7,830 nt of DNA from Quisquiliibacterium sp. (GCA_030830765.1 JAURMJ010000339.1:1-7830); one strand, 5' to 3'; positions 1 to 6,647 are shown, counted from the first letter of the stretch. Made by a program: numbers and translations. Notes: generated from the sequence alone by a model not told the origin.

Positions 1-22
1 AGAGCATCGCAAGCTGCGCTAG
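1..22 (+). CDS. Possible 3' end of an upstream plus-strand gene (partial)
   Basis: Reading from base 2 gives Glu-His-Arg-Lys-Leu-Arg and then a TAG stop at 20-22. The codons (GAG CAT CGC AAG CTG CGC) are GC-rich in the third position like the real genes of the window. A strong hairpin lies about 85 bases further on, which fits the end of a gene that converges on the acyl-CoA dehydrogenase. Six codons are too few to name a product, and the frame could be open by chance. Confidence 0.3.
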
Positions 23-106
23 GCGCCTTCAGCGGCCCCGGGTGCTGAGAAACCGGGTGCTTCTGAATCTGCTGCTCAGCCTCGCAGCTGATCCGCCAGC
101 AGACGT

Positions 107-136
107 CAGGGAGCGCAGTGTGAACTGCGCTCCCTG
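107..136. terminator. Perfect 13-bp hairpin between convergent genes, likely terminator
   Basis: Bases 107-119 (CAGGGAGCGCAGT) are exactly complementary to 124-136 (ACTGCGCTCCCTG), with the four-base loop GTGA. In a plus-strand transcript the loop is GUGA, a GNRA-type tetraloop, which stabilises RNA hairpins. It sits between a probable plus-strand gene end at 22 and the acyl-CoA dehydrogenase stop at 265, where a shared terminator is expected. Neither side has a run of T, so it is not a textbook intrinsic terminator. It could instead protect 3' ends or work with Rho. The rest of 23-264 shows no convincing gene. Confidence 0.6.
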
Positions 137-264
137 CACTTGGAGCAGCACAGTCGGGTTCATGCGCCTTACCATCGACAGGCGCGGCGCTTGCCGGTCC
201 CCCAATCGTCTCCACGGGGTCAGCCTGACGCCGACCGCTGTTCAGGCAGCCGATGCGCTTTTCC

Positions 265-1401
265 TCAGAGCGAACGGCTGATCACTTCCTTCATGATCTC
301 GTTCGTGCCACCGAAGATCCGCTGAACCCGCGCATCGGCGTAGGCTCGTGTGATCGGATATTCGAGCATGAAGCCGCTGCCGCCGTGCAGTTGCAGGCAT
401 TCATCAATGACTTTGCACTGCATGTCGGTGCACCACGATTTGGCCATCGCGGCGGTCGTTGAGTCCAGCTTGCCCTCTAAGGCTGCTTCGATGCAGCGGT
501 CAACGAAGACCCTCCCGACCTGCACTTCGGTTTTCAGCTCAGCCAGCTTGAAGCGTGTGGTCTGGAAGTCGAAGACGGTCTTGCCAAACGCCTTGCGGTT
601 GCGCGTGTAATCAAGCGTCCAGTCGATGGCAGCTTCGGCGTTGGCCACGGAGCGGATTGCGATGATCAGGCGCTCCCAGGGCAGTTCCTGCATCAGGTAG
701 GCAAACCCTTCCCCCTCGCGGCCGAGCAGGTTCGAGGCTGGCACGCGCACGTCGTCGAAGAACAGCTCCGAGGTGTCCTGCGCCTTCAGGCCCAGCTTCT
801 TGAGGCGGCGTCCCTTGCGGAACCCGTCGGTGCCGGTCTCGACCAGAATCAGACTCGTGCCCTTGGCGCCGAGTGCCGGATTGGTCTTGGCAACCAGGAC
901 GACCAGGTCACAGTTGTAGCCATTGGTGATGTAGGTTTTCGAACCGTTGATCACGTAGTGATCGCCATCACGCTTGGCGGTCGTGCGAATCGACTGCAGA
1001 TCAGAGCCTGCGCCTGGCTCGGTCATTGCGATGGCCGAGATCATCTCGCCGCAGGCCAGCTTCGGCAGGTATTTCTGTTTCTGCTCGTCGGTGCCGTAAC
1101 GCATCAGATAGGGCGCAACGATTTCCGAGTGCAATGTGAAGCCAGGGCCAGAAACGCCAGCGCGGGCGGCTTCCTCGATCATGATCGCGCTGTAAAGGCG
1201 GTCTGCCCCGGCGCCACCGTATTCCTCGGGCATCGTCAGGCACAGCAGGCCGGCCTGTCCGGCTTTGATCCAGGCTTCGCGGTCGACGTAGCCCTGCTCT
1301 TCCCAATGGTCATGGTGCGGGGTGATCTCTGCGGCAATAAAGCGGCGGACGGTGTCACGGAACAGTTCGTGATCCGCGTTGAACAGCCTGCGTTCCAGCA
1401 T
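265..1401 (-). CDS. Acyl-CoA dehydrogenase (long-chain ACAD-like)
   Basis: This FAD enzyme oxidises an acyl-CoA to the trans-2-enoyl-CoA, the first step of beta-oxidation, and would pass electrons to electron-transfer flavoprotein in the cytoplasm. The protein has 378 residues, normal for the family, with the helical N-terminal, beta-barrel and C-terminal domains in order. Family signature 1 is at 125-134 (AMTEPGAGSD) and signature 2 starts at Q337 (QLHGGSGF). The site of the medium-chain catalytic Glu is Gly here (IFGGTNEI, 362-369). As in long-chain and isovaleryl-CoA dehydrogenases, the catalytic base is probably E243 in LPWERL. The ATG start is supported by AAGGA (1407-1411) five bases upstream. 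It is the last gene of the minus-strand enzyme block, 79 bases after the MaoC gene. The acyl chain it uses cannot be read from sequence. Confidence 0.93.
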   Translation of the reverse strand: MLERRLFNADHELFRDTVRRFIAAEITPHHDHWEEQGYVDREAWIKAGQAGLLCLTMPEEYGGAGADRLYSAIMIEEAARAGVSGPGFTLHSEIVAPYLMRYGTDEQKQKYLPKLACGEMISAIAMTEPGAGSDLQSIRTTAKRDGDHYVINGSKTYITNGYNCDLVVLVAKTNPALGAKGTSLILVETGTDGFRKGRRLKKLGLKAQDTSELFFDDVRVPASNLLGREGEGFAYLMQELPWERLIIAIRSVANAEAAIDWTLDYTRNRKAFGKTVFDFQTTRFKLAELKTEVQVGRVFVDRCIEAALEGKLDSTTAAMAKSWCTDMQCKVIDECLQLHGGSGFMLEYPITRAYADARVQRIFGGTNEIMKEVISRSL

Positions 1402-1480
1402 AGTTTTCCTTGAGGCGTCTATTCGTTGTTACGTTGATTTGCCGGGTGATCGGTGCGTCGCTGCGCCAGGGGCGAGGGGT

Positions 1481-2362
1481 TCAGGTCAACTCGGCGATGC
1501 CGTGCGACAGTACCTGCACATCACGCTCAAGCACCCGGGCACGGAACTGCACTCGATGGCCGTCGCGCCAGATCTCGGTGCGCAAGGTCTCGCCCGGGAA
1601 AACCGGACCGGAGAAGCGCAGACCGATCGACTTGAGTCGGGAGGGATCGTAGTCACAACAGGTCTTCAAGATCGCGTGTCCGGCCACGCCGTAGCTGGCC
1701 AGGCCATGCAGGATCGGGCGCTTGAAGCCCGCGGCGCCAGCCACGGCTGGGTCCGCATGCAGGGGGTTCAGGTCAGCACACAGCCGGTAGATCAGCGCGG
1801 CCTGTGGCAGTGTGGGCAGATCGCAGACGATGTCCGGTGTGCCTTCCGGGGCGGCCGGCTTGGCCAGGGGCGACGGATCGCCACCGCTTGGGCCGTTACC
1901 CGGTACCTGCGAGAAGCCGCCATCGCCACGCGCGAAGGTCAGCTGCTCCAGCGTGGCGAGCAACTCGCCGCTGGCTTTGTCATGCAGCGTGCGTTCCTGA
2001 ACGATGATCGCGCCCTTGTCGGCCCCCTTGTCGACAATCGATGTGACCCGGGTTCGGCCGATCAGCGTGCCCTGCACGGGCAAAGGCTTGTGCAGTGTCA
2101 GGCTCTGCTCGCCATGCAGCACTCGCACCCAGTCGACGCCCGAATTGGGGTCCTTGACCCAGAAGCCCGGGCCGGCCAGCACGACGGCCATCGTCGGCAC
2201 GGCCCGCATGTTCTCCTCATAGACGAAGCGCAGCTGCTGCTCGTCCATCGGGTCATGACCGAAGCCGACTCCCAACGCATACAGCGCTGCGTCCTTCCAG
2301 GTGTAGGTCTGCTCGACTTCGCCGAACGGCCAGGCTTTGAGCTTGTGATAATCGATGGCCAT
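1481..2362 (-). CDS. MaoC-family (R)-specific enoyl-CoA hydratase (hydratase 2 type)
   Basis: This is a double hot-dog protein of 293 residues resembling the hydratase-2 domain of peroxisomal multifunctional enzyme type 2. It would add water to trans-2-enoyl-CoA to give (R)-3-hydroxyacyl-CoA. The N-terminal half (about 1-145) is the non-catalytic hot-dog repeat. A Gly/Pro-rich linker covers about 146-175. The C-terminal half carries the hydratase-2 motif YRLCADLNPLH at 192-202, with D197 and H202 as the expected catalytic pair, followed by the conserved PILHG at 216-220. The ATG overlaps the SDR stop by one base (TGATG). There is no good ribosome binding site of its own, so translation is probably coupled to the SDR. 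Related proteins act on fatty, steroid side-chain or branched acyl-CoAs, and the true substrate is unknown. Confidence 0.9.
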   Translation of the reverse strand: MAIDYHKLKAWPFGEVEQTYTWKDAALYALGVGFGHDPMDEQQLRFVYEENMRAVPTMAVVLAGPGFWVKDPNSGVDWVRVLHGEQSLTLHKPLPVQGTLIGRTRVTSIVDKGADKGAIIVQERTLHDKASGELLATLEQLTFARGDGGFSQVPGNGPSGGDPSPLAKPAAPEGTPDIVCDLPTLPQAALIYRLCADLNPLHADPAVAGAAGFKRPILHGLASYGVAGHAILKTCCDYDPSRLKSIGLRFSGPVFPGETLRTEIWRDGHRVQFRARVLERDVQVLSHGIAELT

Positions 2363-3291
2363 CAGATCGGATCCCAGCTGAAGACATCGCCGGAGCGCTC
2401 CAGCGGCGTGAAGCCGGCACGCAGCGACGGGATCGCATGCTCAGCCACAGTCTGCGGCGTCCAGCCTTCGGCGCGATGCACGCTGCGTACCGGACGGTTC
2501 TGGCTGAACAGGAAGATTTCGTTGGCGCGCACCCCGAAGATCTGGCCGGAGACGTTCTGTCCGGCATCTGACAGCAGGAAAGCGGCGATGGGAGCCATTT
2601 TGGTGGTCTCCAGGCGCTTCATGCGCTCGACGCGGGCTTTCTCCTCGGGCGTCTCGGTCGGGATCGTGCCGATCATCCGGCTCCAGGCAAACGGCGCAAT
2701 GCAGTTCGAGCGCACGTTGTAGCGTGCCATGTCCAGCGCGATCGACTTGGACAGTCCGACCAGGGCCAGCTTGGCCGCTGAATAGTTGGCCTGGCCGAAA
2801 TTGCCGATCAGCCCCGACGTCGAGGTCATATGGATGTAGGCACCGCTGCCCTGGTCCTTGAAGTAGTTCGACGCAGCCCGTGAGATGTAAAAGCTGCCAT
2901 TCAGGTGCACGTCGATGACCTTGCTCCATTCCTCCAGGTTCATCTTGAAGAACATCCGGTCGCGAAGAATGCCGGCGTTGTTGATCACGCCGTCAATGCG
3001 CCCGAAATTGTCGATCGCAGCCTTGACGATCCGGTTGGCCGACTGCCACTCGGCGACGCTGTCGGCATTGGCCACTGCCTTGCCACCGGCCGCCAGAATC
3101 TCGTTGACCACCTGCTGGGCCGGACCGGCGTCGGCGCCCTCGCCTGCGGACGAAGTGCCCAGGTCGTTGACGACGACGCTGGCGCCTTGGGCCGCCATTG
3201 CCAGTGCGAAATCACGGCCGATGCCGTTGCCGGCACCGGTTACAACGATCACCTTGCCCTCGAGCATCTTGGTCGAAGCATTGTCTTGCAT
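2362..3291 (-). CDS. SDR-family (R)-3-hydroxyacyl-CoA dehydrogenase (HSD17B4/MFE-2-like)
   Basis: This short-chain dehydrogenase/reductase of 309 residues resembles the dehydrogenase domain of multifunctional enzyme type 2. It would oxidise (R)-3-hydroxyacyl-CoA to 3-ketoacyl-CoA with NAD+. The Rossmann motif TGAGNGIG is at 18-25. D43 after the second strand (VVVND) suggests NAD rather than NADP. NNAG is at 104-107, and the catalytic residues are N131, S157, Y170 and K174. About 60 residues follow the usual SDR core, as in MFE-2-like members. AGGTGA (3299-3304) lies seven bases before the ATG and supports this start over the internal Met9. It leads the enzyme block, and its stop overlaps the MaoC start. 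A 10-bp inverted repeat covers its ribosome binding site. A general SDR acting on another alcohol cannot be excluded, but the neighbours favour the CoA route. Confidence 0.88.
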   Translation of the reverse strand: MQDNASTKMLEGKVIVVTGAGNGIGRDFALAMAAQGASVVVNDLGTSSAGEGADAGPAQQVVNEILAAGGKAVANADSVAEWQSANRIVKAAIDNFGRIDGVINNAGILRDRMFFKMNLEEWSKVIDVHLNGSFYISRAASNYFKDQGSGAYIHMTSTSGLIGNFGQANYSAAKLALVGLSKSIALDMARYNVRSNCIAPFAWSRMIGTIPTETPEEKARVERMKRLETTKMAPIAAFLLSDAGQNVSGQIFGVRANEIFLFSQNRPVRSVHRAEGWTPQTVAEHAIPSLRAGFTPLERSGDVFSWDPI

Positions 3292-3298
3292 GGATCAG

Positions 3299-3304
3299 TC
3301 ACCT
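3299..3304 (-). promoter_or_regulatory. Ribosome binding site of the SDR gene
   Basis: On the minus strand the sequence AGGTGA stands seven bases before the ATG at 3291. This fixes the SDR start. The same bases form one arm of the inverted repeat 3299-3308/3366-3375. Confidence 0.7.
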
Positions 3305-3375
3305 GTCTGGATGGATTGCGTGAGCGTGATGATGCAGTCAGCCCTGGCGGGGCGGCAGCACCGTTAGACAGGTGA
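3299..3375 (-). promoter_or_regulatory. Inverted repeat in SDR leader that could hide its ribosome binding site
   Basis: TCACCTGTCT at 3299-3308 is an exact inverted copy of AGACAGGTGA at 3366-3375, with 57 bases between the arms. If transcription of the enzyme block starts upstream of 3375, the leader RNA could pair these arms and cover the AGGTGA ribosome binding site. The arms could also be two half-sites for a DNA-binding regulator. No transcription start or convincing promoter could be placed: TTGACC on the minus strand at 3421-3416 resembles a -35 box but has no good -10 box at normal spacing. Confidence 0.35.
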
Positions 3376-3521
3376 AGGTATCGCGTTATCGGCCGGAACG
3401 AAAGCCGGAGTTTTCGGTCAAGGCACCGCTGGCGTTGCCAATGGCCTCGGGGCATGCAAGCACCTTTGAACCACCTGCCTGCTTTATCCGTGAGGTTCCA
3501 AGCGTGGCAGCGGCATACCGG

Positions 3522-3558
3522 TCAACCCGGGTTGAGCAAGGGCTGGTGTGCTCAGCCC
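3522..3558 (-). terminator. Palindrome and small hairpin at the end of the TRAP genes
   Basis: GGGCTG (3540-3545) and CAGCCC (3553-3558) form a six-base-pair stem with a seven-base loop over the dctM stop codon. Just beyond it in the direction of transcription is the perfect 14-bp palindrome TCAACCCGGGTTGA (3522-3535). Together they could slow or end transcription of the transporter genes. There is no T-run, and the palindrome, having no loop, looks more like a protein-binding site. The rest of the 260-base gap 3292-3551 shows no gene. Confidence 0.35.
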
Positions 3559-4874
3559 GCTCCCATGGCCTGATTGGGCAGCCACAGCGCGATTTCCGGG
3601 AAGATCGCCAGCAGCACGATCTCCAGAATCATGATGATCACAAACGGCAGTGAGCCCTTCAGTACGGTCGTCAGGGGCACCTGCGGGGCGACGCCCTTGA
3701 GCACGTAAAGGTTCAGTCCAACCGGTGGCGTGATCAGGCCGACCTCCAGATTGATGGTCAGGATCACGGCGAACCAGATCAGATCGAAGTTGTTGGCTTC
3801 GAGTACCGGCGTCAGGACCGGCATCACCATCAGGATGATCGCCACCGGCGGCAGGAAGCAGCCCGCAACCAGCAGGAATACGTTGATCGCCAGCATCAAC
3901 AGCCACGGCGACAGATTCATGTCCACCAGGGCTTGAGCGGCAGTCTGCGTGACGTACAGCAGCGACATCATGTAGGAAAAGATCGCCGATGCGCCGATGA
4001 TCATCAGGATCATCGTTGATTCGCGCAGCGTCTCCCTGAAGATGTGCCACTGATCCTGCACACGCCAGGCTTTGTAGACGACCATCACCAGCGCCAGTGC
4101 CAGCGCAGCCGAGATCGCCGCCACTTCCGAAGGCGTGGCAATCCCGCCATACATCGAATAGGCGATCGCGACGACGATCGCCAGGAAGGGTGACACCCTG
4201 CGCAGGCCTTCAAATTTCTCGGACAGTGTGTAGCGCGGAGTGTCGAGTTGTTCAGCCGTCAACCCTTTCTGGTGACGGATTGTTGCGAACCACGAATAGA
4301 TCGAGAAGAACACAACCAGCAGTGCGCCTGGAATGACACCGGCCAGGAACAGCCGGCCGATCGAGGTCTCGGTCGCCAGTCCATACAGGATCATGGTGAT
4401 CGATGGCGGAATCAGGATGCCGAGCGTGCCGCCGGCGCAGATCGACCCGGTGGCCAGCGCTGCCGGTACGCCGCGCTTGAGCATTTCGGGGACGCCGGGC
4501 TTGCCGATCGCGGCTGCAGTTGCCGGGCTTGAGCCGCAGATTGCCGAGAACAGCCCGCAGGCCAGGATGTTCGCGATGACCAGGCCGCCGGGGACACGGT
4601 CCAGCCAGCGGTGCATCGATTCATAGATGTCCTTGCCGGCAGCGGAGACCCCGATGGCAGCCCCCAGCAGCACGAACAACGGGATCGTCAGCAGTGCAAA
4701 CGAGGACAGCTCGTCCATCATCAGCACAGGCAGGTTGGCCAGACTCGCCGGGCCCTGAAAGATCACCAGGAAAACGATTGAGACCAGCGTCAGGCCCCAG
4801 GCGATAGGCAGGCCTGAAAACAGTACGCCCAGCGTCACTACGACAATCAGCAGGCCGATCTGCAGTTCAGTCAC
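3552..4874 (-). CDS. dctM: TRAP transporter large permease, DctM type
   Basis: This is the large inner-membrane subunit of a TRAP transporter, which moves the substrate across the membrane driven by an ion (usually sodium) gradient. The protein has 440 residues, standard for DctM, and is almost wholly hydrophobic with around a dozen membrane segments. Characteristic motifs are FSAICGSSPATAAAIG at 109-124, GGTLGILIPPSI at 148-159, and NLEVGLITPPVGLN at 375-388. The two similar Gly/Pro-rich stretches near 150 and 380 mark the two inverted halves that form the transport path. The start codon is GTG (4872-4874), with GGAGA (4881-4885) six bases upstream. It follows dctQ after 18 bases, so the two are surely co-transcribed. 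Family membership is certain, but the substrate is not readable from this subunit. Confidence 0.95.
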   Translation of the reverse strand: MTELQIGLLIVVVTLGVLFSGLPIAWGLTLVSIVFLVIFQGPASLANLPVLMMDELSSFALLTIPLFVLLGAAIGVSAAGKDIYESMHRWLDRVPGGLVIANILACGLFSAICGSSPATAAAIGKPGVPEMLKRGVPAALATGSICAGGTLGILIPPSITMILYGLATETSIGRLFLAGVIPGALLVVFFSIYSWFATIRHQKGLTAEQLDTPRYTLSEKFEGLRRVSPFLAIVVAIAYSMYGGIATPSEVAAISAALALALVMVVYKAWRVQDQWHIFRETLRESTMILMIIGASAIFSYMMSLLYVTQTAAQALVDMNLSPWLLMLAINVFLLVAGCFLPPVAIILMVMPVLTPVLEANNFDLIWFAVILTINLEVGLITPPVGLNLYVLKGVAPQVPLTTVLKGSLPFVIIMILEIVLLAIFPEIALWLPNQAMGAG

Positions 4875-4892
4875 GTCGAATCTCCGGGGGCG

Positions 4893-5414
4893 TTAAGCGG
4901 ATTGCTGCGGCTGCGCAGCGCGTGCAATTTCAGCCAGGTACTGCAGGGCAGTCAGCCCCAGGCCGACCGGCATCGAGAGGAACAGAGGCCACTTGACCGG
5001 GGCCCATGAACTCTCGGTGGTCTCCCCGCTGAGCCAGGCATGCAGCGTCAGCTCGGCTCCGGCATAGGTGAGGTAGGCACAGACCAGCAAACCAAGAACC
5101 CCGGTCGCGATACTGAGCCTGCGGGCATGCTCAGGTGGCAGATAGTGCCCGAGCAGGTCAACGGCGACATGTCCGTTGGTCATCAAGGTGTAGGGCGACG
5201 CCAGGAATAGCGCACCGACCATTGCGAATACCGCGTATTCGATTTCCCAGTCGGTCGAGTTGCCCATCTCACGGTAGATCACCATCCAGGTGATCACCAC
5301 GACGGCACTGGCCAGCAGCAAAGCACCTGCGACCGCACACGCGACCGACAGACGATCCATCAGGCGAATGAAAGATTGCATTTGAAAACCGGCTGAGGTG
5401 AGCACGGACTCCAC
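4893..5414 (-). CDS. dctQ: TRAP transporter small permease, DctQ type
   Basis: This is the small membrane subunit that pairs with DctM and helps dock the periplasmic binding protein. The 173 residues contain four membrane segments at roughly 26-47, 59-78, 102-120 and 141-164. The conserved GHVAVDLL is at 81-88, and the W/P-rich stretch before the last helix (WAPVKWPLFLSMPVGLGL) is typical of the family. The start is uncertain: the reading given begins at a GTG (5412-5414) without a visible ribosome binding site. An ATG at residue 12 (5379-5381) would give a 162-residue protein that keeps all four helices, also without a good site. It lies 111 bases after dctP and 18 bases before dctM. Confidence 0.9.
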   Translation of the reverse strand: MESVLTSAGFQMQSFIRLMDRLSVACAVAGALLLASAVVVITWMVIYREMGNSTDWEIEYAVFAMVGALFLASPYTLMTNGHVAVDLLGHYLPPEHARRLSIATGVLGLLVCAYLTYAGAELTLHAWLSGETTESSWAPVKWPLFLSMPVGLGLTALQYLAEIARAAQPQQSA

Positions 5415-5484
5415 TGAACACGGCGTACAGCGGATCCGGGCGAATGGGTTGCAGCGGGCAGTTCAGTGACCCGGGGTGCGGGTG

Positions 5485-5512
5485 AGGCCGGCCCGGGTTC
5501 CCAGGTCGGCCT
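5485..5512 (-). terminator. Intergenic hairpin between dctP and dctQ, possible attenuator
   Basis: AGGCCG (5485-5490) pairs with CGGCCT (5507-5512) around a GC-rich loop that can pair further (GGG/CCC at 5495-5502). It lies just after the dctP stop in the 111-base gap before dctQ. Hairpins placed after the binding-protein gene are a known way to make more binding protein than permease from one transcript. There is no T-run, and the local GC content makes chance pairing likely. Confidence 0.35.
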
Positions 5513-5525
5513 GCAGCCCGACGGG

Positions 5526-6518
5526 TTACTTAACCTGTTGGATCAGGGTCAGCAGTTCCTTGGCCATCGGCGACTTGGCTTCATAGGCGGGCCAGGAGGT
5601 TTTCTTGGCCAGAGCCACCCAGTCGGCGAATTCGGCATTGCTCAGCTCGCGAACCTGGGCGCCAGCCTTGCGATACGCATCGGCCATCTTCTTGGTGGCA
5701 TCCTTTTGCAGACCGGCGAAGAATGCATCGCTCTTGTCGGCTGCTTTCTGGAAGATTTCCTGCTGCTTAGGCGTGAGCTTGTCCCAGTGCTGCTTGGACA
5801 TCACCAGCGGTTGCAGCAGCATCCAGAGGTCATTGCCGCCGACCGTCGCAAATTTGGTCTGCTCATAAAGACGCATGCTGACGAAAGTCTCAGCCGAGGT
5901 CAGCGTGGCGTTCAGCACGCCTGACTGCAGCGACGGATAGATCTCGCTGGAAGGCATGCTGACCACCGAAGCGCCGGCTGCCTTGAGCATGATCTCGAAG
6001 GTCGGATCAGCTGCGCGGATCTTCAGGCCATCGACCGAGGCCGGTCCCTTGATTTCCCGATCCTTGGCTGCAAATCCACCCGGCGTCCACCACCAGCTGA
6101 CGATGTGGATCCCATTGGCATGGGCCAGCTCCTGCAGCTTCTTGTGGAACGGAGTGCCCTTCATCCGCATTGCATGATCGAGGTTGGCGATCGTTCCCGG
6201 CATGATGACGATTGAGAACTCGGGCGCCTTGCCCACGGCGTACGACATCGGGAAGATTGCCATTTCCAGCGTGCCGTTGCGCAGCGCGTCGAGCTGGGCA
6301 ACTGGCTTGATGCCGAGCGATTGGGCCGGATAGACACGGAACTTGATGCTCGGATCGGCCGCGTTCACTTCTTTGATGAACAGGCGGGCGGCACGGTCAC
6401 GGCCGTCGACATTGGCCTTCCACTGGTGCGAAATCTTGATTTCCTGGGCCTGGGCGGCGCCTACCGAGACGGCTGACGCAATCAACGCGGCGGCGATCCC
6501 TTTGAGAGTCAGTTTCAT
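5526..6518 (-). CDS. dctP: TRAP transporter periplasmic substrate-binding protein, DctP type
   Basis: This periplasmic protein captures the transported carboxylate and hands it to DctQM. The mature sequence fits the DctP family in length (330 residues with leader) and pattern. The signal peptide is residues 1-24, with Lys at 2 and 6, a hydrophobic core at 8-22 and likely cleavage after AQA (22-24). GLKIR at 164-168 holds the conserved Arg (R168) that in known members forms a salt bridge with the substrate carboxylate. Y194 and the stretch to LNA at 202-204 match the family's next conserved block. The start at 6516-6518 is chosen because GGAGGAAG (6523-6530) sits just upstream and the leader then begins correctly; an in-frame ATG at 6551 would add 11 residues before the leader. 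It leads the transporter genes. The substrate is unknown beyond carrying a carboxylate. Confidence 0.94.
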   Translation of the reverse strand: MKLTLKGIAAALIASAVSVGAAQAQEIKISHQWKANVDGRDRAARLFIKEVNAADPSIKFRVYPAQSLGIKPVAQLDALRNGTLEMAIFPMSYAVGKAPEFSIVIMPGTIANLDHAMRMKGTPFHKKLQELAHANGIHIVSWWWTPGGFAAKDREIKGPASVDGLKIRAADPTFEIMLKAAGASVVSMPSSEIYPSLQSGVLNATLTSAETFVSMRLYEQTKFATVGGNDLWMLLQPLVMSKQHWDKLTPKQQEIFQKAADKSDAFFAGLQKDATKKMADAYRKAGAQVRELSNAEFADWVALAKKTSWPAYEAKSPMAKELLTLIQQVK

Positions 6519-6522
6519 GAGT

Positions 6523-6530
6523 CTTCCTCC
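6523..6530 (-). promoter_or_regulatory. Strong ribosome binding site of dctP
   Basis: GGAGGAAG on the minus strand lies four bases before the ATG at 6518, with its GGAGG core seven bases away. This near-consensus site decides the dctP start and fits the high expression expected of a periplasmic binding protein. Confidence 0.8.
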
Positions 6531-6623
6531 GTTGAAGCGGTTTGCCGGCACAGGGCACGGGCCGCGTTTTTAGATCTGCAAAATCCGCCGGCTTGCGCCA
6601 CCGGGTTCGCGATAGTACTCCTG

Positions 6624-6647
6624 CAACCTGTCAACGGCTACAGGTTG
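6624..6647. promoter_or_regulatory. Inverted repeat in the dctP/hydrolase gap, candidate operator
   Basis: CAACCTGT (6624-6631) and ACAGGTTG (6640-6647) form an exact 8-8-8 inverted repeat, the size of a typical dimeric repressor site. It is about 106 bases upstream of the dctP start in the divergent gap. The minus strand across it reads TTGACA (6634-6629), a perfect -35 sequence, but no good -10 box lies at normal spacing. The 292-base gap 6519-6810 has no convincing gene and should hold the promoters for dctP and the serine hydrolase. Confidence 0.45.

Noticed and set aside
38..61. Direct repeat CCGGGTGCT at 38-46 and 53-61
   Set aside because: Two copies of nine bases with no further extension or wider pattern; likely chance in GC-rich DNA.
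42..281. Open frame of 79 codons in the left non-coding stretch
   Set aside because: It has no ribosome binding site or recognisable sequence, runs through the perfect hairpin and overlaps the end of the acyl-CoA dehydrogenase.
1379..2722. A 447-codon plus-strand open frame opposite the MaoC and SDR genes
   Set aside because: It is antisense to well-supported genes, has low-complexity Arg/Gly/Gln-rich composition and no recognisable domain. Long antisense frames are common in GC-rich DNA.
3249..3455. 68-codon minus-strand open frame ahead of the SDR
   Set aside because: It overlaps the SDR start in another frame, has no ribosome binding site and its Arg-rich composition is typical of a shadow frame.
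6519..6551. Longer dctP start at 6551
   Set aside because: It would put 11 residues before a normal signal peptide and cover the strong ribosome binding site at 6523-6530.
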